The position numbers and the translations under genes are program-made. A DNA stretch of 64,000 nt from Bin55 sp964572845. GTDB lineage: Bacteria; Pseudomonadota; Gammaproteobacteria; Pseudomonadales; Azotimanducaceae. The notes beneath the pieces were generated by a model that was not told the DNA's origin, made no database searches, and saw only the letters and a program-made list of their open reading frames with translations. Of the stretch, positions 36,059 to 44,682 are shown piece after piece. The DNA lies in assembly GCA_964572845.1 (NCBI GenBank), contig CAZNFX010000005.1, positions 124,001 to 188,000 of the forward strand, written 5' to 3'. Numbering within the stretch: position 1 is the first letter of the stretch; each line of letters starts with the position of its first letter.

Positions 36059-36832
36059 ATGTATTGCCTGATGTTCGAAAACACCAACAAAGGTCGAACT
36101 AGTTGGAAAGTGCTCCTGTGTGTTCTGCTTTTACTCACACTACCAGCAGCCAGCGATGAATCTGTTGCGCTCAAGGATTTGGATTCCGGGGAGGGCGTAA
36201 GGGAATCCGGTCTTCAACTCATGCAACTGTCGTTCGGGCTTCACCGCCTTGAACCCAAAACCGAACGTGCATCGAATCTTCTAATTGGCGTACACGGTTA
36301 TCGAAGTCAGGGATATGAGTGGGTTTATCCATTGCAGACGATGGACGACGAGCAGACTACAACCTACTTCTACCGATGGGACTTTACGAAGTGTCCAGAC
36401 CAGTCCGCCAGGGATCTCATTCAGTCCATCAAGAAGCTGCTAGATTCCGATGGGACCACCACGAAACTAACCGTTGTCGGCCACAGCTTGGGTGGCGTTC
36501 TAGTTTCGGCCTTGATTGACGATTGGCCTTTCGAGCAGTCGACAGATCTTCATGCCGTGGCGGCGCCTCTTGCAGGCCTTGATTCGTTCTCAGAGAAATG
36601 TGGAAAGTTCCTGCCCGATCGGATTCCCCCTGCGATTAGGTTTCTGCAATGGAGGACACAACACAAGCTTGATGGAGCCTACAGGAACTTGGACGAAGAT
36701 CCGCAAGTCGTTTCCCTTGAGGGTAGTGTTGCTGTGACGTTGCCAGAGACCTATCGAGATCGAAGGTTAGGGCACAATTGGGCAGTTAGTTGGGTGGCTG
36801 ACCGCATTGCCAGTGCAAAAGAACTGGATTGA
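36059..36832 (+). CDS. Secreted alpha/beta hydrolase (lipase-like)
   Basis: Alpha/beta-hydrolase fold protein (257 aa) with an N-terminal membrane or signal segment (WKVLLCVLLLLTLPAAS, about residues 16-32). LLIGVHGYRSQGYEW forms the oxyanion-hole strand, and the nucleophile elbow is VVGHSLGGVLVSAL. A C-terminal His in RLGHNWAVSW is a candidate for the triad. Substrate unknown; PGAP1-like or lipase-like acyl hydrolysis is inference. It overlaps the glycosyltransferase N part by 4 nt (ATGA), so both are probably cotranscribed. Confidence 0.8.
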   Translation: MYCLMFENTNKGRTSWKVLLCVLLLLTLPAASDESVALKDLDSGEGVRESGLQLMQLSFGLHRLEPKTERASNLLIGVHGYRSQGYEWVYPLQTMDDEQTTTYFYRWDFTKCPDQSARDLIQSIKKLLDSDGTTTKLTVVGHSLGGVLVSALIDDWPFEQSTDLHAVAAPLAGLDSFSEKCGKFLPDRIPPAIRFLQWRTQHKLDGAYRNLDEDPQVVSLEGSVAVTLPETYRDRRLGHNWAVSWVADRIASAKELD

Positions 36833-37338
36833 ATGCCAATCTATTCGTGATGCAGCCAAGCTCGGAATACTCCGGTAATGATCAAGAGGGTCGCGATCTG
36901 AGACTTTGCCTTGCCGTGAGCGGGCCAAATACCGGTGGCGGGATGGAACGTCACGTCAGCGACCTTGCCAACGGTCTGGCTGACCGACATGAAGTGCATG
37001 TATTGGCTCATGACTCGTATAGCTCACTTTTCGAGAGCAGGATCAAGTTTCACGATGTGGGTTTCACGAGCTGGCGATTCGACCTGATGTTTCTTTGGCA
37101 ATTTCTCAGCAAAATCCGGAGCATTCAGCCAAGCATAGTTCACGCACACGGCAGAAAAGCAGGCCAGGTTGTTGTGCTTACTCGTCGATTCTTCGATGCT
37201 CCGTGCATACTCACGGTTCATAATCTGAGTCGCGACAGACGACTGTATCGGAAATTTGACAGCGTGATTGCGGTAAGCGGACTCGTTGCACGAGGCATTG
37301 ATCATCCACAGTTGTACACCGTATACAACGGGTGTTAG
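36829..37338 (+). CDS. Family-4 glycosyltransferase, N-terminal half (frameshifted gene)
   Basis: Acceptor-binding half of a GT-B fold glycosyltransferase (169 aa). It has SGPNTGGGMERHVSDLANGL near the start and PSIVHAHGRKAGQVVVLTRR in the middle, as in family 4. Translation stops at a TAG right after the typical inter-domain TVYNG, and the remainder of the same enzyme continues in the -1 frame. Rejoined, the protein would be about 345 aa, the normal family size. It starts by ATGA overlap with the lipase-like gene. The acceptor is unknown. Confidence 0.8.
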   Translation: MNANLFVMQPSSEYSGNDQEGRDLRLCLAVSGPNTGGGMERHVSDLANGLADRHEVHVLAHDSYSSLFESRIKFHDVGFTSWRFDLMFLWQFLSKIRSIQPSIVHAHGRKAGQVVVLTRRFFDAPCILTVHNLSRDRRLYRKFDSVIAVSGLVARGIDHPQLYTVYNGC

Positions 37339-37865
37339 TGAATCAGACCGTAAACGCGATTGCTGTAGGTCGTCTTGTCCCGATCAAGAACTTTGACCTA
37401 ATTCTCGATGCGTGGACCAAAATCTCCATACCCCTGCAAATCGTAGGCGATGGCCCGCTGTTGGAGGGACTCGTTCAACAAGCGGAAAGGCTGGATTTGA
37501 TGGATCGCGTCAAGTTCCTTGGTGAGCGGTCCGACGTGCCCGAGCTAATGGCAAATTCATCCTTATTGGTTTCATCGTCGTCTCGCGAAGGTTTCTCATA
37601 CGTAGTGCTCGAAGCCTTGCGTGCTCGTCTCGTCGTTGTTGCAACCTCTACGGGGATTGCAGCAGACTTGGTGCCACACAAGTACTTAGTCGCCGAACCG
37701 TCGTCGTCGTCGATTGCATCAGCTGTCGAAGCGACTCTCGCCTCGTTCGAACAGGCAAGATTGGATTTTGCGCCAGCGTGGAAGGATGCCGAAAAGCTAA
37801 CAGTCCATCAAATGATTTGTGCAACTGAGAACGTCTACAAAAACACGATCAACGAATCAACATAG
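37332..37865 (+). CDS. Family-4 glycosyltransferase, C-terminal half (frameshifted gene)
   Basis: Donor-binding half of the glycosyltransferase (177 aa) in the -1 frame relative to the N part. It opens at the joint with NAIAVGRLVPIKNFDLIL and carries the GT4 donor motif SREGFSYVVLEAL (EX7E), which binds the nucleotide-sugar. A GTG in a 7 nt overlap could start it as a separate subunit by re-initiation, but no separate SD is seen. More likely it is the second part of one gene broken by a single-base change, a sequencing error, or a programmed slip. Confidence 0.78.
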   Translation: MLVNQTVNAIAVGRLVPIKNFDLILDAWTKISIPLQIVGDGPLLEGLVQQAERLDLMDRVKFLGERSDVPELMANSSLLVSSSSREGFSYVVLEALRARLVVVATSTGIAADLVPHKYLVAEPSSSSIASAVEATLASFEQARLDFAPAWKDAEKLTVHQMICATENVYKNTINEST

Positions 37866-37918
37866 CCAGCACAAACGCTCCGATCTGCTGTAGGTGAGAC
37901 ATCCTTTCAATTTAAGTG

Positions 37919-38395
37919 CTAGTCTCTGGAGTAAGTTCCTACCAGTCGATTCATGCCTATGACGGAGGGCTCGATGGCCTTGAACAACTCCAACATGCTC
38001 AATCCAGGTGGCAATTCTGGATCCGAGCTTAAGGCAAATACCCAAAAGTAGTATTGGTGCACCCCATGACCCGGCGGGGGCATCGGGCCTCCATAGCCTG
38101 TGGTTCCAAAATCGGTGATCCCTTGCTGGTAGGTTGTGCAATTTTCGGGAAGTTCGCGGACGGATCCAGGGATTCCGTAGAGCACCCAGTGTACGTAGCC
38201 GTAGGCATCGGGCGTTAGCAAGGGAGCATCTGGGTCGTGGCAAACGATAGCGAATGACTGCGTGCCCTCGGGAACATCGTCCCAACTCAGTTGCGGCGAG
38301 ACGTCTCGACCCTCTCCTGTGTGCTCCGTTGGAATTCGTGCTCCGTTTTCAAACGCCGAGCTTTTCAATGACATTGTTGTAAGAGCAAAGCCCAT
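37919..38395 (-). CDS. YbhB/YbcL-family PEBP-like protein
   Basis: Phosphatidylethanolamine-binding-protein-like (Raf kinase inhibitor-like) small cytoplasmic protein, 158 aa. Motifs are the ligand-pocket HDPDAP with YVHWVLYGIPGS, and GITDFGTTGYGGPMPPPGHGVHQYYFWVFAL, both hallmark segments of the bacterial YbhB group. The cellular role of this group is not established. It is convergent with the glycosyltransferase fragments and divergent from the OsmC-VOC gene. Confidence 0.93.
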   Translation of the reverse strand: MGFALTTMSLKSSAFENGARIPTEHTGEGRDVSPQLSWDDVPEGTQSFAIVCHDPDAPLLTPDAYGYVHWVLYGIPGSVRELPENCTTYQQGITDFGTTGYGGPMPPPGHGVHQYYFWVFALSSDPELPPGLSMLELFKAIEPSVIGMNRLVGTYSRD

Positions 38396-38643
38396 GAACT
38401 GTACCTCCGAGTGGGTTGCATATTGGGACTTGGTGTTGAGCCTAATAGTTTATGGCTGCTCAAGCCTACCAACATGATTCTAGTACTACCTATCAGCGCT
38501 TTTCCATTACGGTTAACCAGCAAGATTTCCAGCGGACCGAACTCCCAACAAAAGGGGGCACAATATTCGCGTTCGCGTCGTATTTGCGATACTTCATGCG
38601 GCGTTTGGTAAATGTTCGAAATTTGAAGGAAGATTTCTAGACG

Positions 38644-39480
38644 ATGAAGACGCAACTGAATTGGCGAGACGGAATACGCTTCTCGACTACAACAAGTAGT
38701 GGGAGCGCCATACAAATCGACGGGCCGCCCAATATCGGCGGCAAGGGTGGTGGGGCGCGACCCATGGAGCTAATGCTCATGGGCATTGGCGCATGCACTG
38801 CGGTGGACGTCATGCACATGCTGCATAAGACACGTTGCAATGTGGTGGCCTGCACGACCCAGGTAAGCGCGACTCGAGCCGCTGAACACCCTCAGGTGTT
38901 TGAGCAAATCCGCATCCACTTTCTCCTTGCAGGATCGGGCTTGACTGAGAGAAAGGTGGAACGTGCGATTGCACTGAGTAAAGAGAAGTACTGCTCGGCA
39001 TCAATCATGATGCAACGTGCTGGTGTGGATGTCTCGTACGACTGGGAATTCTTGCCCAATGAAGACGACTGCGAGCCGGAATCGACAGCAGTACCCCCAA
39101 TGATGGGTCTCCATCACATTGCACTATTTTCTGAACACTACGAGGCATCACGCAATTTCTATATCGAATGTATGGGACTCGATGTTGAGTGGGAACCAGA
39201 CAGTGACAACGTATATCTGTCTTCGGGGCGCGACAATTTGGCGATTCACCGTTGCCAGTCTTCAGAGAGCTGGACCGACACTAAGCTTGACCACATTGGA
39301 TTTGTTGTGGAGGAGGAGAAACATGTGGACAAGTGGTTCGACTACCTGAAGTCCAAGGACGTTGATATTCATGGTGAGCCCAAGTCACATCGAGATGGAG
39401 CGCGGAGTTTCTACGCTTTCGATCCCAATGGCACGAAGGTGCAGATCATCTACCACCCGCCACTAGTTGGCGCACTCTAG
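38644..39480 (+). CDS. OsmC-like / VOC (glyoxalase-fold) fusion protein
   Basis: Two domains in one chain of 278 aa. Residues 1-136 are an OsmC/Ohr-like domain with both redox cysteines, C51 in MGIGACTAVDV and C117 in KEKYCSASIMM, that reduce hydroperoxides in this family. Residues 153-278 are a vicinal oxygen chelate domain, opening at MGLHHIALFSEHYEASRNFY and closing at FDPNGTKVQIIYHPP. The last VOC metal ligand, normally Glu, is Gln267, so metal binding may be altered; His157/158 and His217 remain. The linker of about 16 residues is acidic. The SD is AAGGAAG, a little far from the ATG. Confidence 0.87.
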   Translation: MKTQLNWRDGIRFSTTTSSGSAIQIDGPPNIGGKGGGARPMELMLMGIGACTAVDVMHMLHKTRCNVVACTTQVSATRAAEHPQVFEQIRIHFLLAGSGLTERKVERAIALSKEKYCSASIMMQRAGVDVSYDWEFLPNEDDCEPESTAVPPMMGLHHIALFSEHYEASRNFYIECMGLDVEWEPDSDNVYLSSGRDNLAIHRCQSSESWTDTKLDHIGFVVEEEKHVDKWFDYLKSKDVDIHGEPKSHRDGARSFYAFDPNGTKVQIIYHPPLVGAL

Positions 39481-39512
39481 TCGAGGCGATTGACTAGCTA
39501 GTTGCTATCGGG

Positions 39513-39755
39513 CTAGGGTATCTCGCTGACCCGTTGAATAGCTCTGTATTCCAATAGGACTTTAACGAAAATGCACAAGAGGGGGTATGCAATGAAGTAG
39601 AAGAACACTAAGACACTCAACACATTTGCACCAATCGTTTGCGCATCGGCTAGCGCTTGTATGACAACAACCAGCACAATGCCACATACAGCACATCCGA
39701 TGTAGAAACCGGAACTCTGAACTGCCTTGGAAATGGCAACTAATAACGATCGCAT
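39513..39755 (-). CDS. Small membrane protein, unknown
   Basis: Unrecognised 80-residue protein with two strong membrane helices (IGCAVCGIVLVVVIQALAD and VLSVLVFFYFIAYPLLCIFV) and short basic ends. The hydrophobic pattern supports a real gene, but no SD is visible and no relative was recognised. It is convergent with the OsmC-VOC gene. Confidence 0.5.
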   Translation of the reverse strand: MRSLLVAISKAVQSSGFYIGCAVCGIVLVVVIQALADAQTIGANVLSVLVFFYFIAYPLLCIFVKVLLEYRAIQRVSEIP

Positions 39756-39944
39756 AGGGTCATATTCGGCAGTTGCACGCTACTACGTGCACGACTGCCA
39801 GCAACATTGAACATCTATATTTTATTTATGGCAGGTTCTCGGTTTTTCAAGAGATGAAGACCCAAATCTTGCTGAACCGGCGCGTTTGAAACTTTGATCG
39901 GTTCAATTCTCGCAACGTTTTCGGAGTAGGCCGTCGAGTCTGGA

Positions 39945-42815
39945 TCAATTCTCCGCATGCAGCTCCACCACACCGACATCGCCGTCTATGGTTATTGTTT
40001 GTCCGTGCTCGATGCGCTTGGTGCCATTGCCAACGCCGAGAACGGCAGGAATTCCATACTCCCTGGCCACAATGGAACCATGGGCAAGAATGCTGCCCAC
40101 ATCAGTGACCAAGCCAACAGCGTGGGCAAACAGCTGGGTCCACGCAGGAGTGGTCAGCGGACTTACCAGAATTGAACCGGGAACCATTTTGTCAAAGTCT
40201 GATGCCCCTGTTATGACGCTGGCTTTTGCTGTCACACGTCCGGAGCTTACGGGAAATCCTTTCATGGTCTCTGCGGATTCATCATTCAGGATCTGAGTTT
40301 CCTTGAATGCGATACCGTCAATTTGACTGGCTTCCAGTGGCAATGTGCCAGGAGGATGATGCCGCTTGCGAGCTTCACGCAACTTGCTCCTCTTCGCCGC
40401 TGTCTCTCCAAGATCAAGACGCGCTTGCCCATTTCTCAGGGCTTCGATGGCGACAAGGAGTTCATCGCTCTTGAGGAAAAAGGCATGTTCAGAGCATTGC
40501 AACGTTCCCGCCCTCTCAAGTCTCCGACCGAGTTCAAAAACCATCGGACGGAGTACAGACCAGGTATAACCAAACAGGAACGCCACTTCTTCTCTTATGT
40601 AGTTGTACTTGCGGGCAAGCCATAGTCTGAATCGAAACTGCCAGTATTCCAATCCCTTGAGGAGCTTGGTGATTTCTTCCAGCTTTTGCTGTCGAGTACG
40701 CGTAGCCCGTTCGTCTTGTGCCTTGGGATCGTAGTCGAGGTTCTGGACCATTGCTTTCACAGTAGCGAACAACGCTGCGGGATCCTCGCTTTGTGTTGGT
40801 TCGATGAAATCTAGGCTATAGCCTTGATGTCCGTACGTCTGCAAATAATCCTCGATGTCTTGAAGCACACCACAATCATCCGCTTTTTGCTCAAGAGCAT
40901 TGAGCAAGAATTTGCTTGGGGTAGTCAGAACAATGTGGGTGAGCTTGCTGTTCGCACGAACTTTCTTGGCAATTTCAAACAAGTCGGCATTGGCTTGCAT
41001 TGTCCGTGACTCGATCCCAGAGAGAAACTGCCCGCTAATAAAGTGCTCATTCGGAAGCGATTCCCGTAGGAAACATTGCAACTGGTCGTCCGTCGATTTG
41101 GCCACGCCGAATGTATGGCTTGCATTGCTTGACCAGTAGTGGCCTTCCTCAATCGCCATTTCTCGAATGCCTTCCAGAAGCAATTCGTCCGAAGCGGAGG
41201 CCACGTCGATCTCAGCCCACTTTTCCTTCGTATTGACTAATTTAGGTCGCGTGACATCGAACCACTCTTGCAACTGTCGATCATTCCATTCCGTATTGTT
41301 GAATGCAATGTAGGTGGGGTTCTTGCTTGCGGGCATCGTCAAATGACGGGCGATTTCGGGATCAGATTGTTTTCCGAGCCACTCGTCGAATGCAATCTTG
41401 TCCATGGCGCTCAGGTCGTGACGAAATCGTTCCACGTCGCGCTGTCGAATCTCCAAATCTTTTTGCCTCTGAGCCTGAGCGTCTTTGGGATCGGGTCTTT
41501 GCGGAGCACCATGTGGTGAGCTGCGAGTTTTGGCTTCTGCTTGCCTTTCGGCTTCGTCGATTTCATGCTCAGTGGTCTTGAGCAGCCCCTTTTCCGCAGC
41601 TTGCCGGTGAACAATCTCAAAGTCAAATCGTTGGTAAGCGTAGCCGTTAACAGTGATGAACATCGGTCCGCCCCCAACCATCAGGCTTTTGCCCTTTCTT
41701 GGCGATTCCAATCCTTCTGTCAGATAGAGTTCCTCGAACAATGGACTTATTGGATCGGGCATGTTTTCTACGATTTGCCGTCGAGAAACGTATCGAGCTG
41801 GGGAAGGAACTTCCCATGTCAGTTCAATGGGTTGAACCGGAAGATTCGTAATTGGCCGAGACTGAAGTATGTGCAATTCGCCCGAGGTGAACGCCCATTC
41901 AATGTCCTGTGGCACCCCATCGTAGACGGATTCAATTGCCACGGCCGTTGCTAGTAGTTCCTGGTGTTGAGGCTCACTGAGCGTTGACCTAGCTTGAAGA
42001 CTCTCATCTACATCGATCACCTTTGTGCCACCATTGTTTTTGGGTACGATGGACAGCGACTTGGGACCGATTTCCGACTGTTTCACTTCACCAGAATCTC
42101 GATCGATGATGTAGGTGTCAGGGGTAACTTGCCCGCTTACAACGGCCTCTCCTAGACCATAGCTGGAGTTGACAACGATTTCACCGCGTTCTCCTGTCGC
42201 CGGGTTTGCCGTGAATAGGATTCCTGACAAGTCTGACGGGATCATGAGCTGAACCACGACCGACATTGCTACAGAGCCTTGATCGACTCCGTTCTGATGG
42301 CGGTAGTTCAGCGCTTGTGGCGTCCAAAGCGATGCCCAGCAATTCAGGACCGCGCTTGCAACTTCATGCACACCGGCAACATTGAGGAAAGTCTCCTGTT
42401 GGCCTGCAAACGACAGGTCGGGTAGATCCTCTGCATTGGCACTCGAACGAACAGCTGCCGCACGACCTTCGCCTATGGTCTTGGCGTGCATCTCTGTAAT
42501 TTGCAGTTGCAGCACATCGGATATCGAAGCGTTTGTGAAAAGTTCACGTATTTGGTCCGAAGCCGTCTCAAAGGAAACAAGCCCGTCCTTAAATTCCGGT
42601 ATCGCAAGATCGACTATTTGATCTTGAAGGTCGTGCTCGACGACGAATTGCCGATATGCATTGGCTGTCACATGAAACCCGTTGGGTACATTGAAACCTT
42701 TGCACGCTAGTAGCGCTAGCGATCGCCCCTTTCCTCCAATCGTGTCGATGTCATTGGCTTGGGTGTCCAAGGGCAGAACAGAGTGTTTCAACTTTTTGAT
42801 CTCCAGTAGATTCAA
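39945..42815 (-). CDS. PEP/pyruvate-binding phosphotransferase resembling rifampicin phosphotransferase
   Basis: Large phosphotransferase (956 aa) with three parts. Residues 1 to about 330 are the ATP-grasp PPDK/PEP-synthase nucleotide domain (TIGGKGRSLALLACKGFNVP, AVRSSANAEDLPDLSFAGQ, HILQSRPITNLP). The middle (about 330-820) is a helical region with a charged, low-complexity segment near 430-480. The C terminus is a phospho-His swivelling domain with TDVGSILAHGSIVAREYGIPA, His912 being the phosphorylated residue. The C-terminal PEP-binding TIM barrel of PEP synthase is missing, so this is not PEP synthase; the layout equals that of rifampicin phosphotransferase (about 870 aa). The actual acceptor is unknown. 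Confidence 0.85.
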   Translation of the reverse strand: MNLLEIKKLKHSVLPLDTQANDIDTIGGKGRSLALLACKGFNVPNGFHVTANAYRQFVVEHDLQDQIVDLAIPEFKDGLVSFETASDQIRELFTNASISDVLQLQITEMHAKTIGEGRAAAVRSSANAEDLPDLSFAGQQETFLNVAGVHEVASAVLNCWASLWTPQALNYRHQNGVDQGSVAMSVVVQLMIPSDLSGILFTANPATGERGEIVVNSSYGLGEAVVSGQVTPDTYIIDRDSGEVKQSEIGPKSLSIVPKNNGGTKVIDVDESLQARSTLSEPQHQELLATAVAIESVYDGVPQDIEWAFTSGELHILQSRPITNLPVQPIELTWEVPSPARYVSRRQIVENMPDPISPLFEELYLTEGLESPRKGKSLMVGGGPMFITVNGYAYQRFDFEIVHRQAAEKGLLKTTEHEIDEAERQAEAKTRSSPHGAPQRPDPKDAQAQRQKDLEIRQRDVERFRHDLSAMDKIAFDEWLGKQSDPEIARHLTMPASKNPTYIAFNNTEWNDRQLQEWFDVTRPKLVNTKEKWAEIDVASASDELLLEGIREMAIEEGHYWSSNASHTFGVAKSTDDQLQCFLRESLPNEHFISGQFLSGIESRTMQANADLFEIAKKVRANSKLTHIVLTTPSKFLLNALEQKADDCGVLQDIEDYLQTYGHQGYSLDFIEPTQSEDPAALFATVKAMVQNLDYDPKAQDERATRTRQQKLEEITKLLKGLEYWQFRFRLWLARKYNYIREEVAFLFGYTWSVLRPMVFELGRRLERAGTLQCSEHAFFLKSDELLVAIEALRNGQARLDLGETAAKRSKLREARKRHHPPGTLPLEASQIDGIAFKETQILNDESAETMKGFPVSSGRVTAKASVITGASDFDKMVPGSILVSPLTTPAWTQLFAHAVGLVTDVGSILAHGSIVAREYGIPAVLGVGNGTKRIEHGQTITIDGDVGVVELHAEN

Positions 42816-42940
42816 GCTTTTGGGCGAGCATCCTAGTCAAGCGTGCACAATTACGACTGATGGCACCGGGCTAGGAATTCGGAATTATCTCACTTCAAAT
42901 GCTGACTTAGCCTGCTTCCCTCAGCGAAGCAAGTGGCTAG

Positions 42941-43609
42941 TCACATGGTGACCAGTCGCACTTGCTTGAGTCCATCGGGGGTTCCAATGTCAATCCATGT
43001 GCCCTCGAAGCATTCGCCGGTAACCTTGTGTTCCCTCGACAATCCAAACAAGAGGTCCCGCGTCAGCGAGAAAGCACCTTCCAAGCAGTCGTTAAACAAT
43101 CGTGGATGCAAGAGAGAGATGCCACAGAACGTATGGGTATGCATGGATTTGTCGTAGTCTCGCGTTGCGAAATTGCCGTCTAGCCGAAAGTCCTTTGAAT
43201 TGGACGCGCCTGTTGCTGGTTCGAGGATCAAATGTGCGAATTCGGTTGTCTTCTTTGCCAATGCAGTAAAGGGAAAGTTTGTCCAGACATCTCCGTTCAA
43301 GACTAGAAACGTACTCTCTCCAAGCAGTGGTAAGGCTTTTGCAATGCCGCCTCCCGTGTCGAGTAGTTCAGGCTCACGGCTGAACTTGAGCTGCACGCCT
43401 AGGTGTCGACCGCTACCGAGGCACGACTCGATCTGCTCTCCAAGGTGGTGCAAGTTGATGACGATTTCGCGTATGCCGGCGCGCTTCAACCAGCGAATCT
43501 GATGAACTATCAGCGGCTCGCTGTTGATCAGAATCATGGGTTTAGGCACTGATTCGGTCAACGGCAGAAGCCGCGTTCCCTTGCCAGCTGCCAGAATCAT
43601 TGCTTTCAA
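42941..43609 (-). CDS. murU: MurNAc-1-phosphate uridylyltransferase (nucleotidyltransferase)
   Basis: Nucleotidyltransferase of the peptidoglycan-recycling shortcut, making UDP-MurNAc from MurNAc-1-phosphate and UTP. The 222-residue protein has the pyrophosphorylase start MKAMILAAGKGTRLLPLTE, then SVPKPMILINSEPLI with the conserved Lys, LDTGGGIAKALPLL, and the metal Asp in LVLNGDVW. Its ATG lies 1 bp after the end of amgK, so the two are one operon. The identification rests on this pairing and on the divergent lptD next door, as in Pseudomonas. Confidence 0.92.
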   Translation of the reverse strand: MKAMILAAGKGTRLLPLTESVPKPMILINSEPLIVHQIRWLKRAGIREIVINLHHLGEQIESCLGSGRHLGVQLKFSREPELLDTGGGIAKALPLLGESTFLVLNGDVWTNFPFTALAKKTTEFAHLILEPATGASNSKDFRLDGNFATRDYDKSMHTHTFCGISLLHPRLFNDCLEGAFSLTRDLLFGLSREHKVTGECFEGTWIDIGTPDGLKQVRLVTM

Positions 43610-43610
43610 G

Positions 43611-44597
43611 CTACTTGCTCAGTCTTTCTGAAGTTGCGGGAATGATGGTATTCATCAGCCAGCGGCCCAATTCTGTGAGGGGGTTGTATTCCATACACAA
43701 TCGCTGAGCCTTTTGCAACGTTGGTACTACGTGCCGAAGATGGGAAGCTTGGTTCTTTTGGATTCGCAGGCGCACGAAAATACCTGCTGCCTTCAGCAAT
43801 CGTTGTACCGCGGTGAACTTCACGGCAACGGCCATTTTGGAGCACGAATCCATCCTTGGAATTGACGATGATGCCGACTTTGTCCAATACTCACGAATTG
43901 CTGTTGCACAGGTCTCATCAGTGTGGTTCCAGTAGCAATCGTAGAGCAATGAGGCAAGATCATAGGTAACAGGACCGAATAGTGCATCTTGAAAGTCCAC
44001 GACACCAATATTGGGAGGAGCGTCCCGCCAAAGCAGGTTCCTGCAGTGAAAGTCACGGTGTACCGTTGTCTTAGGCAGCAGATCGATTTTTGCAACCAAA
44101 TCGGGAGTGATAGCGTCAAGTTGACCAGGGGAGGTATTGAGAAGCTCGCCGCACACAAAGTCTCGAAAAATAGAGAGCTCGTCTCTTAACCGCTGTGCGG
44201 TGTATTGGGGTACTACACTACTTTTGATCGACTGAATTTTCAATATGGTGTCTACTGCGACACTCACAGGTCGGTCCACGCTTCCTTGGTTGTAAGTTGT
44301 ATAGAACGAACGAGACCCCACATCCTCAACGACGAGATAACCGCGATCAGGATCGAACGCCAACACTTTCGGAACTGGAACTTCTACCCGTCGAAATACG
44401 TCTGATAGAGCAACGAATTGGCTGTTGTTCTCGGACTCAGGAGGGGAATCCATGAGAATCCATGAATTGCCGCTATTAGTACACCGCCAAAATTTTCTCG
44501 TGCTTGCCTCTACGGGGAGGGGTTGAATTTGGCAATCGGAGATGTCGAAACGTTCTGAGGCCCAGGCAACCAACCCAGGATCCATGGATGGCGTCAT
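43611..44597 (-). CDS. amgK: Anomeric MurNAc/GlcNAc kinase
   Basis: Aminoglycoside-phosphotransferase-fold kinase that phosphorylates MurNAc and GlcNAc at the anomeric position for cell-wall recycling. Catalytic loop is TTVHRDFHCRNLLW, and the metal-binding segment is IGVVDFQDALFGPVTYDLASLLYD. From the ATG at 44597 it is about 328 aa; a GTG at 44627, with GGTGG before it, would add ten residues. It overlaps nothing but is only about 85 bp from lptD, in opposite orientation, and is followed 1 bp later by murU. Recycling by AmgK/MurU can bypass MurA. Confidence 0.92.
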   Translation of the reverse strand: MTPSMDPGLVAWASERFDISDCQIQPLPVEASTRKFWRCTNSGNSWILMDSPPESENNSQFVALSDVFRRVEVPVPKVLAFDPDRGYLVVEDVGSRSFYTTYNQGSVDRPVSVAVDTILKIQSIKSSVVPQYTAQRLRDELSIFRDFVCGELLNTSPGQLDAITPDLVAKIDLLPKTTVHRDFHCRNLLWRDAPPNIGVVDFQDALFGPVTYDLASLLYDCYWNHTDETCATAIREYWTKSASSSIPRMDSCSKMAVAVKFTAVQRLLKAAGIFVRLRIQKNQASHLRHVVPTLQKAQRLCMEYNPLTELGRWLMNTIIPATSERLSK

Positions 44598-44682
44598 TCT
44601 GGAAGTATACGGAGTCCAGATGGACACGGAACCACCATGGAAGTTCTCTAATTGAATTGTCTCAATCTAGCAATCGCAGAAT

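Noticed and set aside
38452..38640. 62-codon open frame just before the OsmC-VOC gene
   Set aside because: No SD or motif; it lies in probable promoter DNA.
40323..41954. Open frames on the plus strand within the PEP-utilising gene
   Set aside because: They lie opposite a long, well-supported gene and encode low-complexity, non-conserved sequence.
39945..42815. Assignment as phosphoenolpyruvate synthase
   Set aside because: The PEP-binding TIM barrel is missing and the His motif is of rifampicin-phosphotransferase type.
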